In this document: positions 54,215-63,938 of the stretch, one piece after another | Position numbering within the stretch: the first letter of the stretch is position 1 | Layout: every line of letters begins with the position of its first letter | DNA from: Pseudomonas japonica | GTDB taxonomy: Bacteria; Pseudomonadota; Gammaproteobacteria; Pseudomonadales; Pseudomonadaceae | Direction: 5' to 3' | Assembly: GCF_013522925.1 (NCBI RefSeq) | Contig: NZ_JAAMQU010000001.1 | Location: forward strand, 490,927 to 554,926 | Length of the DNA: 64,000 bases | Notes under the pieces: generated by a model | Databases searched by the model: none | Told to the model about the DNA's origin: nothing | The model's input: the letters and a program-made list of their open reading frames with translations, nothing else | Translations under genes and position numbers: made by a program

Positions 54215-54299
54215 CGAAGCGGCAAGGCTAGCGCATGCGCATCGGCGGAGCTAGGCCTTGGCCGGTCCGCAGCGCTCGCCTTGCGCAAGTTTCATCCGC

Positions 54300-54626
54300 T
54301 CAGCTGGCAACAATGGCCTTGGCCAGTTCGATATCGCTGGCTTGCAGCCCAGGCATCTGCCCACGAATCCAACCCAGGGCGCTTTCGAGGCGAACTCCTC
54401 GGATTTGCCCTTGCGTGGCAACAAAGCTGGCTGCATCGTCTTTTGCCTGCTGCACGATCTTGTTGTCCCGTAGAGACGAAGAGACGTCCGAAGTGGCATT
54501 GGTGCTCGCATCCACCGCACGTACAACGGCGTCTGTAGTGACCACGAAGCTGGAAGCCTGGGCCCCGCTCGCGATTCCGAGAACGAGCGCGCCGGCGAGC
54601 GCCAGACCTTGTTTAGCGTTAAGCAT
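54300..54626 (-). CDS. DUF2388 secreted protein, copy 1
   Basis: A 108-residue paralogue with signal peptide MLNAKQGLALAGALVLGIAS (cleaved after GAQA, about residue 24). The mature part contains FVVTTDAVVRAVDAST, SLRDNKIVQQAKDDAASF and ASDIELAKAIVAS. It is first in the tandem of three, with 85 bases to copy 2, and probably heads an operon reaching the DUF4105 gene. RBS GGGAGAG is seen upstream on the minus strand. Confidence 0.85.
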   Translation of the reverse strand: MLNAKQGLALAGALVLGIASGAQASSFVVTTDAVVRAVDASTNATSDVSSSLRDNKIVQQAKDDAASFVATQGQIRGVRLESALGWIRGQMPGLQASDIELAKAIVAS

Positions 54627-54790
54627 AATGACTCTCCCTGCGTGGCCCAGCGGAGCGCTGGCCTGCGACCGATGTATTAGAACCGCGAAGGGAAAAAGAT
54701 TCCATCGTGGCGCTTATTCAGGGCAGATACAGTTAAAGAATTTTCGGGCTTAAGATAAAACTGTATTTGAGTGTCATAGATACAAAAAAA

Positions 54791-54813
54791 CCCGCCACGG
54801 AAGCCGTAGCGGG
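54791..54813. terminator. Bidirectional terminator between DUF1127 and DUF2388 genes
   Basis: A GC-rich stem (54791-54800 with 54804-54813, one mismatch) is flanked by seven A on the left and five T on the right, so it works in either direction. It lies just after the stop of the DUF1127 gene on the minus strand. Confidence 0.85.
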
Positions 54814-54838
54814 TTTTTGATGTCACCCGAAAGTGCGC

Positions 54839-55054
54839 TTAGCGCCAGAAAGGCTTGCTCAGCTCTTCGTAACGCTGGGATTCGCTGATACCGGCGTCGG
54901 CCAGCAGTCGAGCATCCAGGCGGGCCAGTTGATGGCGGCTGGCCAAGCGGCGCTGCCACAGGCTGAGGCTGGCGAGAATACGCAGCGGCAACGAGGTCTG
55001 GTTGCGGGTGGTGGTTGCAGTGAATTGCAGGTCGGAACTCAGGGTACGTTCCAT
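54839..55054 (-). CDS. DUF1127 (YjiS-like) small protein
   Basis: A 71-residue basic protein. The C-terminal half has the DUF1127 pattern: WQRRLASRHQLARLDARLLAD (in part), AGISESQRYEELSKPFWR. Such Arg-rich small proteins have been tied to RNA metabolism and stress in other proteobacteria. ATG 55054 is chosen since GGAAGG lies 9 bases before it; ATG 55063 abuts that site. A terminator follows the stop. Confidence 0.85.
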   Translation of the reverse strand: MERTLSSDLQFTATTTRNQTSLPLRILASLSLWQRRLASRHQLARLDARLLADAGISESQRYEELSKPFWR

Positions 55055-55284
55055 GGTGGTCATCCTTCCGCTTGTGGCGGGATTCAAGTGGTGATCTGAA
55101 GATGAGCAAATGATGCGCCTCAGCCACCCGAAATCATATGCACAGTTCACTAATAAGAGTGGCATTCAGTTATCTGTTTTACGCCACTGTACTACCCTAA
55201 CCGGTGCATTCTGTACTGGTGTGCACCGTATTGGAGCATTTTGGTACTTGAAATGCGCTAGACGGCTAAATTTTCCTGGATTCT
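55055..55284. other. Promoter-side gap of the DUF1127 gene
   Basis: No gene is visible in these 230 AT-richer bases, which should hold the leftward DUF1127 promoter. I see a 6-bp inverted repeat AGTGGC/GCCACT (55158-55163, 55183-55188) and two imperfect direct repeats around GCATTcTGtACTgG and GCATTTTGGTACTTG (about 55206-55219 and 55235-55249). Together with the 83-bp structure next to it, the gap reaches 320 bases. Confidence 0.5.
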
Positions 55285-55367
55285 GAGCGGTACAGCAGAA
55301 CAGTTTCTGCCAGCTTGCGTGATTAACACCTTGCTGGCACCGAACTGTTTTGCTCCACAGACCGCTC
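55285..55367. repeat. 83-bp imperfect inverted repeat (hairpin element)
   Basis: The left arm (55285-55314) and right arm (55333-55367) pair in three blocks: GAGCGGT with ACCGCTC, AGCAGAACAGTT with AACTGTTTTGCT, and TGCCAGC with GCTGGCA, around an 18-base loop. Short bulges lie between blocks. No U-tract follows on either strand, so it is not an ordinary terminator. It sits 8 bases after the stop of the CoA-transferase gene. It may be a MITE-like remnant, an mRNA 3' stabiliser or an RNA. Confidence 0.7.
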
Positions 55368-55374
55368 CGTATTC

Positions 55375-56874
55375 CTATTCGGCAAGCATGCGGCCGGTTG
55401 TTTCGGCATTGATGTGCCAGCTAAGGGCCTCCGTCAGGTTGTGAGGGGTATGCCCGCCTTTCATGCAGGCAGTTTCGAAGTACTCCCGCAGCGCGTTTTG
55501 GAAAGCCGGGTGCACACAGTTCTCGATAATCGCCTGGGCGCGTTCCCGTGGGGCAAGGCCGCGCAGGTCTGCCAGCCCCTGTTCAGTCACCAGAATGTCG
55601 ACATCATGCTCGGTATGGTCCACGTGGCTGGCCATCGGAACGACGCTTGAAATGGCGCCACCCTTTGCGATGGACTTGGTAACAAATATGGCCAAGTGTG
55701 CATTGCGAGCGAAATCTCCCGAACCCCCGATCCCGTTCATCATCCGGGTGCCTGCAACGTGGGTAGAGTTCACGTTGCCGTAGATGTCGAATTCCAGCGC
55801 TGTGTTGATACCAATGATGCCGAGGCGCCGAATGACTTCCGGGTGGTTGGAAATTTCCTGGGGCCGCAGTACCAGTCGGTCTTTGTACCGCTCGAGGTCT
55901 GTGAACACTTGCTCATGGCGGCGCGCGGACAGCGTGATGGAGCTACCGGAGGCGAAGCTCAGTTTGCCGGCGTCGAACAGGTCAAAGGTTGAGTCCTGAA
56001 GCACTTCCGAATACATCGTCAGGTCGTGGAACGGCGAATCCAGCAAACCATGCATCACCGCATTGGCGATTGTGCCGATCCCTGCCTGCAATGGCATGAG
56101 CCGTGGCGTGAGCCGCCCAAGCGCTACTTCATTGTTGAAGAAGGCTACCAAGTGATCCGCGATGGCTTTGGTGTCCTCGTCCGGGGGAAGCACCGTGGAG
56201 TTCGAATCCGGTTGGTTGCTGATGACGATGCCCACGATCTTTGCCGGATCGATCGGGATCGCCGTGCTGCCGATACGGCTATCGCAGGCGACCACTGGGA
56301 TAGGTGTGCGCGTAGGCCGGTAGGTCGGGATATAAATGTCATGCAGCCCTTCTAGGGAGGCTGGCTGGGAAAGGTTGATCTCCACGATCACCTTGTTCGC
56401 CAGGATCGCGAAGCTGGCCGAGTTACCCACCGAAGTGCTTGGGACGATGTGGCCCTGTTCCGTGATTGCCACGGCTTCGATCACAGCCAGGTCCACCGGC
56501 TTGAGCTGCAGGTTGCGAAGCTGTTCTACGGTTTCGGAAAGGTGCTGGTCGATAAACATGACCTTCCCCTCGTTGATGGCCTTGCGCAGCGTGCTGTCGA
56601 CCTGGAACGGCATGCGCCGTGCCAGCACTCCGGCGTCGGTCAATTGCTTGTCCAGGTCATTACCCAGGCTGGCGCCTGTCATCAAGGTAATCTGCAGCGG
56701 ATGGTTGCGCGCGCGCTCCGCCAGCGCCTGGGGAACGGCCTTGGCTTCACCGGCGCGGGTAAAGCCACTCATGCCCACCGTCATCCCGTCTTCGATCAAG
56801 GCGGCGGCTTCGGAAGCGGGCATCACCTTGCTGAGAAGGGAAGGCAGGCGAATGCGATCGGTGTACATGGACAT
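55375..56874 (-). CDS. Acetyl-CoA hydrolase / succinyl-CoA:acetate CoA-transferase
   Basis: A 499-residue class I CoA-transferase of the Cat1/Ach1 type. It has GMTVGMSGFTRAGEAK near the N-terminus and NGIGGSGDFARNAHLAIFV with the nearby VTEQGLADLRGLAPRERA typical of the family. It either hydrolyses acetyl-CoA or moves CoA between succinyl-CoA and acetate. The start is ATG 56874 behind GGAGAG; ATG 56868 is an alternative. It lies downstream of the transhydrogenase operon, separated by 167 bases and a hairpin, so it has its own control. Confidence 0.9.
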   Translation of the reverse strand: MSMYTDRIRLPSLLSKVMPASEAAALIEDGMTVGMSGFTRAGEAKAVPQALAERARNHPLQITLMTGASLGNDLDKQLTDAGVLARRMPFQVDSTLRKAINEGKVMFIDQHLSETVEQLRNLQLKPVDLAVIEAVAITEQGHIVPSTSVGNSASFAILANKVIVEINLSQPASLEGLHDIYIPTYRPTRTPIPVVACDSRIGSTAIPIDPAKIVGIVISNQPDSNSTVLPPDEDTKAIADHLVAFFNNEVALGRLTPRLMPLQAGIGTIANAVMHGLLDSPFHDLTMYSEVLQDSTFDLFDAGKLSFASGSSITLSARRHEQVFTDLERYKDRLVLRPQEISNHPEVIRRLGIIGINTALEFDIYGNVNSTHVAGTRMMNGIGGSGDFARNAHLAIFVTKSIAKGGAISSVVPMASHVDHTEHDVDILVTEQGLADLRGLAPRERAQAIIENCVHPAFQNALREYFETACMKGGHTPHNLTEALSWHINAETTGRMLAE

Positions 56875-57004
56875 GTCTCTCCAGGGAAATCAGGCGACAA
56901 GTCTATTGAACCGCGGCGGTGCCTGACCATCGACCAAGGTCGAAGGAAAGGCTCTGGAGAGGGGTTTTCAGTGTAAAACAGTATTGCGGGGATGGTAACG
57001 AACG

Positions 57005-57026
57005 GGCCCGGTGGTGAAGCCGGGCC
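57005..57026. terminator. Hairpin after pntB
   Basis: GGCCCGG (57005-57011) and CCGGGCC (57020-57026) form a perfect 7-bp stem with an 8-base loop, 16 bases beyond the pntB stop on the minus strand. The U-tract is poor, so strength is uncertain. Confidence 0.45.
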
Positions 57027-57041
57027 TCTGTTATTGAGGGG

Positions 57042-58478
57042 TTATTCGACCGCTTTGACCATGTCCTCGATGACCTTTTTAGCGTCGCCAAACACCATCA
57101 TGGTTTTGTCCAAGTAGAACAGCTCGTTATCAAGCCCGGCATAGCCGCTTGCCATGGAGCGTTTGTTCACGATGATGGTACGGGCCTTGAACGCTTCGAG
57201 GATGGGCATGCCTGCAATCGGGGAGTTCGGGTCGTTCTTCGCGGCCGGGTTGACCACATCGTTGGCCCCCAGCACCAGCACAACGTCTGCCTGGCCGAAC
57301 TCGGAGTTGATGTCGTCCATCTCGAACACCTGGTCGTAGGGGACTTCGGCTTCGGCGAGCAGTACGTTCATGTGGCCAGGCATGCGGCCGGCAACCGGGT
57401 GAATGGCATATTTCACCGTAACCCCGTTGTGGGTCAGCTTCTCGGTCAGCTCCTTGAGGGCATGCTGCGCGCGGGCTACTGCCAGGCCATAGCCGGGCAC
57501 GATGATAACGGTGTCGGCGTTGCTCAGCAGGAAGCTGGCGTCGTCCGCCGAACCGGATTTCACTGGCCGCGCTTCCTGGCTACCCGTACTGGCGCTCGCC
57601 TGAGCGTTACCGCCGAAGCCACCGAGGATCACATTGAAGAACGAACGGTTCATCGCCTTGCACATGATGTAGGAGAGGATTGCCCCTGACGAACCTACCA
57701 GCGAGCCGGCAATGATCAGCATCGAGTTGTTGAGCGAGAAGCCGATGCCCGCCGCTGCCCAGCCTGAATAGCTGTTGAGCATGGACACCACTACCGGCAT
57801 GTCGGCCCCGCCGATCGGGATGATGATCAGCACGCCCATTACAAATGCGAGCACCAGCATCAGTGCAAAGGCGGTGTGGCTGCCACTGAGCATGAACACA
57901 AGCCCAAGGCCGACCGTAAGTATGCCCAGCAGGAGGTTAAGCTTGTGTTGGCCGGCGAACTGTACTGGCGCACCCTGGAACAGGCGGAACTTGTATTTGC
58001 CCGAGAGCTTGCCGAACGCAATCACGGAGCCGGAGAAGGTAATGGCCCCGATGGCCGCGCCGAGGAACAGCTCGAGGCGGTTGCCCGCAGGGATAGGATC
58101 GCCCAGCTGCGCGACGATGCCCAGGGATTGCGGCTCTACTACGGCCGCAATGGCAATGAACACCGCTGCCAGGCCGATCATGCTGTGCATGAAGGCTACC
58201 AGCTCCGGCATCTTGGTCATTTCTACCCGGCGCGCCATGATCGACCCCGCCGTGCCGCCAATCAACAGCCCAAGCAGTACGTAGCCAATCCCTACCCCCG
58301 CCAGCTCCGAACCCAGCTTGAAGATCAGTACCACAGTGGTCAGTACGGCCAGTGCCATGCCCGCCATCCCGTACAGGTTGCCGCGGCGGGAAGTGGTGGG
58401 ATGCGACAGCCCCTTGAGCGCCTGGATAAAGCAGATGGATGCCACCAGATAGAGAAGGGTAATCAGGTTCATGCTCAT
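57042..58478 (-). CDS. pntB: NAD(P) transhydrogenase subunit beta
   Basis: A 478-residue membrane protein of the proton-pumping transhydrogenase, which drives NADPH formation from NADH and NADP. About nine membrane segments (residues 1-280) are followed by the NADP-binding domain III with [36 protein letters not shown] and [10 protein letters not shown]. The ATG at 58478 overlaps the stop of pntAB (ATGA). It is the last gene of a three-gene operon. Confidence 0.95.
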   Translation of the reverse strand: MSMNLITLLYLVASICFIQALKGLSHPTTSRRGNLYGMAGMALAVLTTVVLIFKLGSELAGVGIGYVLLGLLIGGTAGSIMARRVEMTKMPELVAFMHSMIGLAAVFIAIAAVVEPQSLGIVAQLGDPIPAGNRLELFLGAAIGAITFSGSVIAFGKLSGKYKFRLFQGAPVQFAGQHKLNLLLGILTVGLGLVFMLSGSHTAFALMLVLAFVMGVLIIIPIGGADMPVVVSMLNSYSGWAAAGIGFSLNNSMLIIAGSLVGSSGAILSYIMCKAMNRSFFNVILGGFGGNAQASASTGSQEARPVKSGSADDASFLLSNADTVIIVPGYGLAVARAQHALKELTEKLTHNGVTVKYAIHPVAGRMPGHMNVLLAEAEVPYDQVFEMDDINSEFGQADVVLVLGANDVVNPAAKNDPNSPIAGMPILEAFKARTIIVNKRSMASGYAGLDNELFYLDKTMMVFGDAKKVIEDMVKAVE

Positions 58479-58792
58479 TGCGCGTCGGCTCCGGGCTTGG
58501 CTTTTTTCTTGAACATTTCCAGCATGCGACGGGTAACGAGGAAGCCACCAAACACATTCACTGCGGCCAACGCCACGGCGGCCGTGCCCATGAATTTGCC
58601 GAGCGGGGTTACGGTCAGCGCAGCAGCCAGCATCGCGCCTACGATCACGATGGCGGAGATGGCATTGGTGACCGCCATCAGCGGGGTGTGCAAGGCGGGT
58701 GTAACGTTCCACACCACGTGGTAGCCCACATAAATGGCGAGCACGAAGATGATCAGGTTGTAGATGCCGTGAGAGATCAGCATGTCATCCAT
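58475..58792 (-). CDS. pntAB: NAD(P) transhydrogenase subunit alpha, C-terminal part (PntAB)
   Basis: A 105-residue membrane protein that matches the C-terminal membrane portion of the E. coli alpha subunit, encoded separately here. Segments [39 protein letters not shown] and [14 protein letters not shown] are typical. ATG 58792 ([12 protein letters not shown]) is the start that fits. It overlaps pntB by 4 bases and follows pntAA by 14. Confidence 0.94.
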   Translation of the reverse strand: MDDMLISHGIYNLIIFVLAIYVGYHVVWNVTPALHTPLMAVTNAISAIVIVGAMLAAALTVTPLGKFMGTAAVALAAVNVFGGFLVTRRMLEMFKKKAKPGADAQ

Positions 58793-58806
58793 TGCGATAT
58801 TCCTTT

Positions 58807-59928
58807 TCAGGGCTGCTTGCGCAGAAGTTGGCCGTCCCGGCACATCAGGCAGGCCGCGACGATGTCGTCTTCCAGGTTGATGTCCAGTGCCCCGTCCTTG
58901 CCCAGAATGAGCTTGAGGAAGTCCAGCACGTTGCGCGCATACAGCGCGGAGGCGTCCGCGGGCACCTGGGTGGCAAGGTTGGCCGGGCCTACGATAGTCA
59001 CGCCATGGGCGTTAACCACTTGATCCACGACCGTGAGCGGGCAGTTGCCACCTTGGGAGGCCGCCAGGTCTACCACCACGGCGCCGGGTTTCATCTGCGC
59101 GACGGTTTCGGCGCTGAGCAGCATGGGCGCCTTGCGGCCCGGGATAAGTGCGGTGGTGATAACGATATCCGCCTGCTTCGCCCGCTCATGTACGGCCTGA
59201 GCCTGGCGCTGCATCCAACTGGCTGGCATGGGCCGGGCATAACCTCCCACACCTTGGGCGCATTCGCGTTCTTCGTCCGTTTCGTACGGCACGTCGATGA
59301 ATTTCGCGCCCAGCGATTCGATCTGTTCCTTCACGGCCGGGCGGACGTCGGACGCTTCGATGACCGCGCCTAGCCGCTTGGCGGTTGCGATGGCCTGCAG
59401 CCCCGCCACACCGGCGCCAAGTACCAGTACCCGCGCGGCTTTCACGGTGCCGGCGGCGGTCATCAGCATCGGCATGAACCGCGGATAATGCTGGGTGGCC
59501 AACAGCACAGCCTTATAGCCGGCGATATTGGCCTGGGAAGACAACACGTCCAGGCTCTGGGCGCGGGATGTACGGGGCGCAGCCTCCAGCGCGAAGGCGG
59601 TAATGCCCTGCTCTGCCATGCGCGCCAGGCCTTCGGCGTTGAATGGGTTGAGCATGCCTACCACGACCGTACCGGCAGCGAGGGCGGTCAGTTCCTCGGC
59701 ACTCGGCGCAACGACCTTCAACACCACCTGTGCGCTCAGCACCTGGGATGGATCCCCGATGCTGGCGCCCGCTGCTTCATAGGCGGCATCCGGGATGCTC
59801 GCGGCCACACCTGCGCTGGCTTCGACCACCACGCTGTGGCCCTGGCCGATCAGCTTCTTGATTGTTTCGGGAGTGGCCGCCACGCGGGTTTCCCCGGGGT
59901 GGGTTTCTAGTGGAACGCCTATGCGCAC
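58807..59928 (-). CDS. pntAA: NAD(P) transhydrogenase subunit alpha, NAD-binding part (PntAA)
   Basis: A 373-residue cytoplasmic subunit related to alanine dehydrogenase, binding NAD(H). Motifs: [39 protein letters not shown] (Rossmann fingerprint), [17 protein letters not shown] and the mobile-loop region GGYARPMP. The start is GTG 59928 ([11 protein letters not shown] after the initiator), with AGGAGA upstream; a longer open frame to 60063 has no similarity. It is the first gene of the pntAA-pntAB-pntB operon. Confidence 0.94.
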   Translation of the reverse strand: MRIGVPLETHPGETRVAATPETIKKLIGQGHSVVVEASAGVAASIPDAAYEAAGASIGDPSQVLSAQVVLKVVAPSAEELTALAAGTVVVGMLNPFNAEGLARMAEQGITAFALEAAPRTSRAQSLDVLSSQANIAGYKAVLLATQHYPRFMPMLMTAAGTVKAARVLVLGAGVAGLQAIATAKRLGAVIEASDVRPAVKEQIESLGAKFIDVPYETDEERECAQGVGGYARPMPASWMQRQAQAVHERAKQADIVITTALIPGRKAPMLLSAETVAQMKPGAVVVDLAASQGGNCPLTVVDQVVNAHGVTIVGPANLATQVPADASALYARNVLDFLKLILGKDGALDINLEDDIVAACLMCRDGQLLRKQP

Positions 59929-60281
59929 GATCTTTCTCCTCGCTGAAACTTTGTTCGAGCTTGCACTTTTAAAAGACGCAGGCCGCCCTGCAATAAGCAG
60001 CAGACTGAAGTGGTTAAAGGAAATGCCTGGCTGCATTCTGCATAGGCATTCAGCCGCTATCAACTATTAATGCTTTGCAGGTGTATTTGTTCGTTTGCGG
60101 GTGTTACGCAAGTGGCTGTAATCATTGCAGTTAAAGCCGCTCGCAGGCCCTGTTTTAGGTCGCAAAGGCCCGCAGGCCGGGCGGTCTGGGCTAGACCGGC
60201 TGGTCTCTAAGTGGTGGGTGCGTCAATCGCTTACAGCAAAGTTAGTTATAGCAGCTATTCTTTACGCGCATGGATTGGAAG
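59929..60281. other. Gap between pntAA and gcdR
   Basis: These 353 bases contain no recognisable gene. The left half is AT-richer and should hold the leftward pnt promoter. A perfect 6-bp inverted repeat, CGGTCT-N5-AGACCG (60182-60198), lies in a GC-rich patch (60130-60210) just beyond the end of gcdR and might be its terminator or an operator. Nothing else stands out. Confidence 0.5.
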
Positions 60282-61190
60282 TTATGGCTGATAGTCTTCA
60301 AAGGAATAGTTGCGCGCTGCGCCGATCAGCCAGTCCCTGAAAGCTTTCAGCGAAGCGGATTCAACTTTTCTTTCCGGAATCATCAGGTGATAAGCACGAG
60401 CGTCGGAAAAGGCATGTTGATGTGCTATCACCAGCTCTTTTCTGAGTAATTCCTGCTCAATTAAAAAGGGTGGAATCAGCGCGACGCCCATTTGATGGAT
60501 AGCGGCCTGGGCCAGCATCGAAAACAGCTCATAACGGGGGCCGGTAAGGTCCCGCGCCACTTGTAGCCCTGCGGAGTTGAACCATTGCCGCCATGCATAC
60601 GGCCTGGTCGTTTGCTGGAGCAGCGGCAGCTCGGCAAGGGCTGCCGGGTGTTGCAAGGTGCCCCCGGGCAGCAGCGCCGGGCTGCATACGGGAACCGACC
60701 GTTCGCCCATCAAGGGAAAAGCCTGTGCGCCCGGCCATTCACCGTCACCAAAGTAGATCGCGGCATCAAACTGCGTATCGGCGAACAGGAACGGCCGGGT
60801 TCTGTTGGTGAGGTTTACCGTCACGTGAGGATGCAGCCGCTGGAAATCTTTCAGCCGTGGCAATAGCCACCGTGTGCCGAAAGTGGGCACCACTGCGAGT
60901 TCGATAGCCACCGCACCCTGCTGGCCCATGACCGACAAGGTGTCCCGCTCCACCGCATCCAGCTGAGCGGCGACCTGCCGGCTATAGGAAAGCCCCGCTT
61001 CGGTCAGTTTTACCCCGCGGCGTGAGCGCCGAAACAGCTCCACATTAAGAAAGCCCTCGAGCGCGGCGATCTGGCGGCATACGGCGCCCTGGGTCAGCGA
61101 TAGCTCTTGCGCTGCCTTGGTGAAGCTCTCGTGGCGGGCTGCGGATTCGAAACTGACAAGGGCTGCAGTGCTAGGGATCTTTCTGCGCAT
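60282..61190 (-). CDS. gcdR: LysR-type activator of glutarate genes, GcdR
   Basis: A 302-residue LysR regulator: helix-turn-helix at about residues 10-65 (ESFTKAAQELSLTQGAVCRQ), then an effector-binding domain with VNLTNRTRPFLFADTQFDAA (in part). It is divergent from gcdH-gcdG, the arrangement in which GcdR activates the glutaryl-CoA pathway, probably in response to glutarate. A GcvA/AmpR-like alternative is less likely given the neighbours. Confidence 0.88.
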   Translation of the reverse strand: MRRKIPSTAALVSFESAARHESFTKAAQELSLTQGAVCRQIAALEGFLNVELFRRSRRGVKLTEAGLSYSRQVAAQLDAVERDTLSVMGQQGAVAIELAVVPTFGTRWLLPRLKDFQRLHPHVTVNLTNRTRPFLFADTQFDAAIYFGDGEWPGAQAFPLMGERSVPVCSPALLPGGTLQHPAALAELPLLQQTTRPYAWRQWFNSAGLQVARDLTGPRYELFSMLAQAAIHQMGVALIPPFLIEQELLRKELVIAHQHAFSDARAYHLMIPERKVESASLKAFRDWLIGAARNYSFEDYQP

Positions 61191-61333
61191 GGCTCATGAC
61201 CTCGGCTGGCATTTGCGCCTTTGTGCGGCTTTCGGAGTGAGAAATCAACACAACAGGGTGCAGAAAGCTCGTTTGAGTACTGCCGTCGCGGCATCTAGGC
61301 TTAACGCACTGTTACTTTTTCGAGGACCGCACC

Positions 61334-62515
<1,182 letters not shown>

Positions 62516-62527
62516 GGAGTAGCGGCC

Positions 62528-63748
62528 ATGGGTGCGTTGTCCCACTTGAAGGTGCTGGATCTCTCACGGGTATTGGCGGGCCCCTGGGCGGGCCAGATTC
62601 TGGGTGACCTCGGCGCGGAAGTCATAAAGGTAGAGCGCCCCGGGAACGGTGATGACACCCGTGCGTGGGGACCACCTTACCTGAAGGATGCAAAGGGCGA
62701 GAGCACGGGCGAAGCGGCGTACTACCTGTGCGCCAACCGTAACAAGTCTTCAGTGACCATCGACTTCACCAAGCCGGAGGGGCAGCGCCTGGTCCGTGCA
62801 CTGGCGGCCAATTCGGATGTGCTTATCGAAAACTTCAAGGTTGGCGGCCTCGCCGCCTATGGCCTGGACTACGCCTCACTGAAGCAGGTCAATCCTCGGC
62901 TTATCTATTGTTCCATCACCGGGTTCGGCCAAACGGGGCCCTATGCCCGCCGCGCCGGTTATGACTTCATGGTGCAGGGCCTGGGTGGGTTGATGAGCCT
63001 CACCGGCAGGCCTCAAGGGGAAGACGGCGAAGGGCCGGTGAAAGTCGGCGTGGCGCTTACGGATATCCTCACGGGCTTGTATTCCACCGTGGCGGTGCTG
63101 GCGGCGCTCGCCGAACGCGAGCAGAGCGGCGAGGGCCAGCATATCGATATGGCACTGCTGGACGTTCAGGTCGCCTGCCTGGCAAACCAAGCCATGAACT
63201 ACCTCACCACGGGCATCGCGCCAAGGCGGCTGGGTAATGCACATCCTAATATCGTCCCGTATCAGGATTTCCCTACAGCCGATGGCGACTTCATTCTTAC
63301 CGTGGGCAATGATCAGCAATTCAGGAAGTTCGCTCGGGTAGCTGGCTTCGAAGGCTGGGCAGATGATCCCCGCTTCTCTACCAACGCTGCGAGGGTTGCG
63401 CACCGGGCGGTACTCGTTCCGCTCATTCGCCAGGCTACGGTATTCAAAACAACGGCCGAGTGGGTTTCGCTGTTGGAGGAAGCGGGCGTGCCCTGTGGCC
63501 CTATCAATGACCTGGCGCAAGTGTTTGCAGATCCGCAGGTAAAGGCGCGGGAGCTGGAGGTCGAACTGGCCCACCCGTTGGCCGGGGTACTGAGGCAGGT
63601 GGCAAGCCCGTTGCGCTTGTCCCGCACGCCGGTTGAGTACCGCCTGGCGCCGCCCCTGCTCGGCGAGCACACAGCTGCCATACTACAAAGGGAGCTGGAA
63701 CTCGACATCGACAGCATCGCTTCGCTACGGGCTCAAGGGGTGATTTGA
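62528..63748 (+). CDS. gcdG: CaiB/BaiF (class III) CoA-transferase for glutarate
   Basis: A 406-residue class III CoA-transferase. Family marks: LSRVLAGPWAGQILGDLGAEV (in part), VERPGNGDDTRAWGPP, the catalytic Asp in RRAGYDFMVQGLGGLMS, and GEGQHIDMALLDVQ. In this operon it should activate glutarate to glutaryl-CoA with succinyl-CoA as donor, the substrate of GcdH. The start is ATG 62528 with AAGGAG just upstream (62515-62520). It is the last gene before the stable-RNA type promoters. Confidence 0.92.
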   Translation: MGALSHLKVLDLSRVLAGPWAGQILGDLGAEVIKVERPGNGDDTRAWGPPYLKDAKGESTGEAAYYLCANRNKSSVTIDFTKPEGQRLVRALAANSDVLIENFKVGGLAAYGLDYASLKQVNPRLIYCSITGFGQTGPYARRAGYDFMVQGLGGLMSLTGRPQGEDGEGPVKVGVALTDILTGLYSTVAVLAALAEREQSGEGQHIDMALLDVQVACLANQAMNYLTTGIAPRRLGNAHPNIVPYQDFPTADGDFILTVGNDQQFRKFARVAGFEGWADDPRFSTNAARVAHRAVLVPLIRQATVFKTTAEWVSLLEEAGVPCGPINDLAQVFADPQVKARELEVELAHPLAGVLRQVASPLRLSRTPVEYRLAPPLLGEHTAAILQRELELDIDSIASLRAQGVI

Positions 63749-63767
63749 GAGATGTGTTAAATAAGTG

Positions 63768-63795
63768 TTGACGCCCTCTAGAAAGCCCTTATAAT
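63768..63795 (+). promoter_or_regulatory. Strong stable-RNA type promoter P1
   Basis: TTGACG (63768-63773), a 16-base spacer and TATAAT (63790-63795) are followed by the GC-rich discriminator GCGCCCC, the form typical of stringently controlled rRNA and tRNA promoters. It starts 20 bases after gcdG, and no protein gene follows in the remaining window. Confidence 0.82.
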
Positions 63796-63910
63796 GCGCC
63801 CCACTTCCAGCGACAACGGAACGGCAAACTTCTTGAGAATCAACGAGTTAGCAGTTCGGGTAAGCGGGAAGTGGCTTCGATCTCCGGATCGGATGCGGTG
63901 AAAAAGGGGG

Positions 63911-63938
63911 TTGACAGCAGGTGGTAACGCTGTAGAAT
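63911..63938 (+). promoter_or_regulatory. Strong stable-RNA type promoter P2
   Basis: TTGACA (63911-63916), a 16-base spacer and TAGAAT (63933-63938) are followed by TCGCCTCCCGC, again a GC-rich discriminator. The tandem P1/P2 pattern and the leader that follows resemble Pseudomonas rRNA operon leaders as I remember them. The 16S gene (or a tRNA) would begin just beyond the right edge. Confidence 0.8.

Noticed and set aside
55331..55354. TGGCAC...TTGCT resembling a sigma-54 promoter
   Set aside because: The GG and GC are 14 bases apart instead of 10, and the sequence is one arm of the 83-bp inverted repeat.
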